Shown piece after piece: positions 41,196-43,712 of a DNA stretch of 43,712 bases. Positions within the stretch are counted from its first letter, which is position 1, and every line of letters begins with the position of its first letter. Source of the DNA: Roseofilum capinflatum BLCC-M114 (GTDB lineage Bacteria; Cyanobacteriota; Cyanobacteriia; Cyanobacteriales; Desertifilaceae). The notes below the pieces were generated by a model that saw nothing but the letters and a program-made list of their open reading frames with translations, was not told where the DNA came from and did no database searches. Location: assembly GCF_030068505.1 (NCBI RefSeq), contig NZ_JAQOSO010000023.1, positions 6,467-50,178 on the forward strand. Direction: 5' to 3'. Position numbers and translations under genes: made by a program.

Positions 41196-43712
41196 TCAGG
41201 CGGGATTTCCCGGCTGTGCGTATTTTCCACTGGCGGTGAAAGCGGCCCAATAGCGGGCAGGGGCAAAAGGACGCTCTTTATCGAATAGTTTCAGCTCTTT
41301 CCGACATCGTTTTAGCGTTTTATCCTCTAATTTTAGGTCATTCTTTAACCAGGTTAAAACATCATCGCGGGAAATGGTGCGGAGCCAGTCTTGAGCCGCT
41401 TGCAAGGCCAGCACTACTGAAGTGTAGTGGGGCAGTTCTTGATAGAGGCGAATCATTAGCAGGGCGGAGAAAAAGTCATCGGCTTCCCAGAGACTGGCGA
41501 CGACTGTGCGGGTTCCGGCATAGAAAAAGGCACTGGCTAACCCCACATAGTCATCGGTTGAAGAGGTTTCGACGAGGGCAGTTTTGCAGGCAGAGAGGAT
41601 GAGTAGGCGACAGTTGGGGATATTGAGACGGGCGAAAATGTCTTGAAACGTGAGTTTTTCCTGGTTGGCGAGGCGCAGATAGGAGTTGAGGGGGTCAGCT
41701 TCGTTAAATTGGCCGTGACAGGAGAGGTGAATATAGCGGCTTTGCCGCAAGAAGGCTTGGTTTTCTGGTTTTTCCAGGTTGGCTTTGGTGGCTTGGTGGC
41801 GGCTGAGAACTTTTTCGGGGTTGAAGAGGGAGCGCAAGACTTCTACCTCGAATTCGGCAAAGGCGAGGTCTTCGGTGGGGTTTTGCAGGGCAAAGAAGGA
41901 AGAGGAAGGTTCTTCTAGGGGGGGACGTTGATGGAGGATGTCGAGGAATTGGCAACTGGGAGCGTATTGGATGGGGAACTGGTCTTGCAGGGGGTTGCCC
42001 TCTCCCCCAGTTCCTCTCTCACCGGGAGAGGGGAGAAAGGGGTTGCCCTCTCCCCCAGCCCCTCTCCCACCGGGAGAGGGGAGAAAGACGGGTAAGGCGT
42101 GGAGGGGGATGAGGTGCAGTTCGCGATGGGGAACGAGAATCAGCCGTTGGTAGTGTTGGAGGGGGGTGAGTAAATCGGGGAGATTTAAGGCGGGGCTGAG
42201 GGTTTGCAGCCGTTCATCGAGTTTATTGAGCCAGGTTTTGTGGTCATCGTAGTCGCTGCGGTAGTCGCTGATGGCTCGGTCGAGTTGTTGGCGGTTGGTG
42301 AAGTGGTGGGGGATGATTTGGAAGGTGTCCTCTTCTGTGGGAATGATGAGGAAGGCGTAGAAGCCGAGGTCGGGGTTGTTGGGGAGATACCACTCGATGA
42401 GGGCGGTTTGGCTGTCCAGGAGTTGGGAGAAGTTGGGCAGTTGGGTGGGGGGTTTTCGGGTGAGGTTGAACGTGAGGTCGCCAATTTCTTCGAGGAGGTT
42501 TTGGAATTCCTGGTTGGCGGCTGCAATTTGTTGGCGGATGGTGGCGGGGGAGAGGGGGTTGGTGCTGTTGTCGCTGGTGGTGAAGGCGAGTTGTTGTTGG
42601 TAGATGGCGAGGCGACTGCGGAGGTCGCTGATCTGTTGTTTTTGGCGGTCGGTGGCGTTTTTGGGGTAGAGGTTGGCGCTGTCGAGGAGTTCGGTGAGGG
42701 TGCGAGATTTGCTGCGTTCGACGGTGAGCAGGGCTTGGGCGTAGTCTTGCTGGTGAATGCAGGCTTGCACCATGTTTTCGTAGATGTCGAGGGAGTCGGC
42801 AATTAGTTCTCGTTTGGTTTTTTCCGAGGTTGCCCAGTAGCGGCTTTGTTCAATGGCGCGGATGGCATGGTCGTAGCCGTAGATGGCGTTTTCCCAGTCT
42901 TGGCGGTTGAAGGCAAAGTTACCAAGATTGCGTCCGGTTTGCAGACAGTCGAGAGGCAAGGCATCTGGGGTGCGAACCTGCAAACTGTCTCGATAGCAGC
43001 GAATCGCCCGCTCGATGTTCTCCACACGCTCTCCCCGCAGGCGATAGTTGTAAGCATTTCCCAAGTTATTTTGGGTCATGGCCCAATCTTGGGCATAGGC
43101 GCTGCGGGTATACACTTCTAAAGCGGCTTGATAACAGGCGATCGCCCGCTCCAGGTTCTCCGCTCGCTCTCCCCGCAGGCGATTTCTGTAAGCATTTCCC
43201 AAGTTATTTTGGGTCAGTGCCCATTTTTCAGCATAGGCGCTGGGGGTATACACTTCTAAAGCCGCTTCATAACAGGCGATCGCCCGCTCCAGGTTCTCCG
43301 CTCGCTCTCCCCGCAGGCGATTTCTGTAAGCATTTCCCAAGTTATTTTGGGTCAGTGCCCATTTTTCAGCATAGGCGCTGGGGGTATACACTTCTAAAGC
43401 CGCTTCATAACAGGCGATCGCCCGCTCCAGGTTCTCCGCTCGCTCTCCCCGCAGGCGATTTCTGTAAGCATTTCCCAAGTTATTTTGGGTCAGTGCCCAT
43501 TTTTCAGCATAGGCGCTGGGGGTATACACTTCTAAAGCCGCTTCATAACAGGCGATCGCCCGCTCCAGGTTCTCCGCTCGCTCTCCCCGCAGGCGATTTC
43601 TGTAAGCATTTCCCAAGTTATTTTGGGTCAGTGCCCATTTTTCAGCATAGGCGCTGGGGGTATACACTTCTAAAGCCGCTTCATAACAGGCGATCGCCCG
43701 CTCCAGGTTCTC
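41196..43712 (-). CDS. TPR-CHAT caspase-like protease, N-terminus beyond the window
   Basis: The visible part is 838 aa and open to the edge; the start is not seen. From the edge inward come four or more nearly identical 46-residue TPR-like units (AYAEKWALTQNNLGNAYRNR), then about 200 residues of helices, then the CHAT domain. The dyad is in HLSCHGQF (His codon 41715-41717) and LILSACKTA (Cys codon 41586-41588). GLASAFFYAGTRTVVASLWEADD is the family's later motif. CHAT proteases of this kind cleave partner proteins in bacterial conflict and cell-death systems; the substrate here is unknown. A 16-residue in-frame repeat insert (LPSPGGRGAGGEGNPF) lies between the helical region and the CHAT core. 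Confidence 0.9.
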   Translation of the reverse strand, partial: ENLERAIACYEAALEVYTPSAYAEKWALTQNNLGNAYRNRLRGERAENLERAIACYEAALEVYTPSAYAEKWALTQNNLGNAYRNRLRGERAENLERAIACYEAALEVYTPSAYAEKWALTQNNLGNAYRNRLRGERAENLERAIACYEAALEVYTPSAYAEKWALTQNNLGNAYRNRLRGERAENLERAIACYQAALEVYTRSAYAQDWAMTQNNLGNAYNYRLRGERVENIERAIRCYRDSLQVRTPDALPLDCLQTGRNLGNFAFNRQDWENAIYGYDHAIRAIEQSRYWATSEKTKRELIADSLDIYENMVQACIHQQDYAQALLTVERSKSRTLTELLDSANLYPKNATDRQKQQISDLRSRLAIYQQQLAFTTSDNSTNPLSPATIRQQIAAANQEFQNLLEEIGDLTFNLTRKPPTQLPNFSQLLDSQTALIEWYLPNNPDLGFYAFLIIPTEEDTFQIIPHHFTNRQQLDRAISDYRSDYDDHKTWLNKLDERLQTLSPALNLPDLLTPLQHYQRLILVPHRELHLIPLHALPVFLPSPGGRGAGGEGNPFLPSPGERGTGGEGNPLQDQFPIQYAPSCQFLDILHQRPPLEEPSSSFFALQNPTEDLAFAEFEVEVLRSLFNPEKVLSRHQATKANLEKPENQAFLRQSRYIHLSCHGQFNEADPLNSYLRLANQEKLTFQDIFARLNIPNCRLLILSACKTALVETSSTDDYVGLASAFFYAGTRTVVASLWEADDFFSALLMIRLYQELPHYTSVVLALQAAQDWLRTISRDDVLTWLKNDLKLEDKTLKRCRKELKLFDKERPFAPARYWAAFTASGKYAQPGNPA
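41994..42089. repeat. In-frame REP-like repeat inside the CHAT gene
   Basis: Two 48-bp units (GTTGCCCTCTCCCCCAG-, then CTCACCGGGAGAGGGGAG) lie head to tail at about 41994-42041 and 42042-42089. Each is palindromic in its core. Being a multiple of three, they add two 16-residue Gly/Pro-rich units to the protein without breaking it. Confidence 0.85.
43041..43712. repeat. 138-bp tandem repeat encoding TPR units
   Basis: The period is exactly 138 bp (46 codons), seen from the positions of CTTCTAAAG ending at 43260, 43398, 43536 and 43674. Units from about 43183 to the edge look identical at DNA level; the first unit (43041-43182) differs at several sites. The array continues past the window. Confidence 0.9.

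Noticed and set aside
42204-42806. 200-codon plus-strand open frame antisense to the CHAT gene, and a 205-codon minus frame in the same place
   Set aside because: Both are shadows of the strongly biased codons of the CHAT protein, which has clear domains in its own frame.
43041-43712. Regular repeat array considered as CRISPR
   Set aside because: The 138-bp units are contiguous with no unique spacers and translate in one frame into TPR-like helices.

Overview
The window looks like chromosomal DNA from a filamentous, non-heterocystous-type cyanobacterium. The direct signs are very frequent GCGATCGC (HIP1) octamers, heptanucleotide tandem repeats between genes, and cyanobacterial gene families: pxcA (CemA-like), a CpcT/CpeT phycobiliprotein lyase, COP23, a BgtA/BgtB amino-acid transporter with fused BgtB, DUF1822, DUF3318, YlqD and acyl-ACP synthetase. 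Genus cannot be fixed from sequence reading alone.

Layout. 1-5.1 kb: repeat-rich edge, an exported tandem trypsin-like protease with TPRs, a COP23 protein and a three-SH3 secreted protein. 5.1-8.2 kb: divergent bgtB/bgtA and a cysteine-dioxygenase-like cupin. 8.3-10.5 kb: a plus-strand run of an exported CAGNP-repeat YHS protein, an ArsS-type radical SAM enzyme and a secreted peptide ending in 29 aspartates behind a near-consensus promoter. 10.5-10.9 kb: a 102-bp tandem duplication and a MITE-like element. 10.9-20.3 kb: mostly housekeeping and stress genes (moaA, Uma2, malic enzyme, rubrerythrin, a small KdpF-like peptide / beta-propeller / RluE-type operon, two TerD paralogues, an alternative sigma factor with DUF1822). 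20.4-22.4 kb: toxin-antitoxin genes, one broken next to a palindromic repeat. 22.6-27 kb: pyruvate dehydrogenase E2, YlqD, acyl-ACP synthetase, TerB-like. 27.1-32.5 kb: surface-polysaccharide genes (GDP-fucose synthase, gmd, priming sugar transferase, GT4 glycosyltransferase) with a C15-like peptidase and CpcT. 32.6-37.6 kb: cNMP-binding-fold protein, pxcA, an AddB-like helicase relative, DUF3318. 37.6-43.7 kb: an accessory island with two toxin-antitoxin pairs, gene remnants and a TPR-CHAT caspase-like protease operon that runs off the right edge.

Three places deserve most attention. First, the CHAT protease / small acidic protein / coiled-coil two-TM protein operon (39.2-43.7 kb) resembles a protease-plus-membrane-effector conflict system. 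Second, a VapBC module there is bracketed by a 256-bp gapless direct repeat of the 3' end of the two-TM gene, ending at its stop codon. Third, the CAGNP-repeat YHS protein, radical SAM and poly-Asp peptide run may be a cysteine-repeat or metal-handling system. The functional links in all three are inferences from gene order and protein features.
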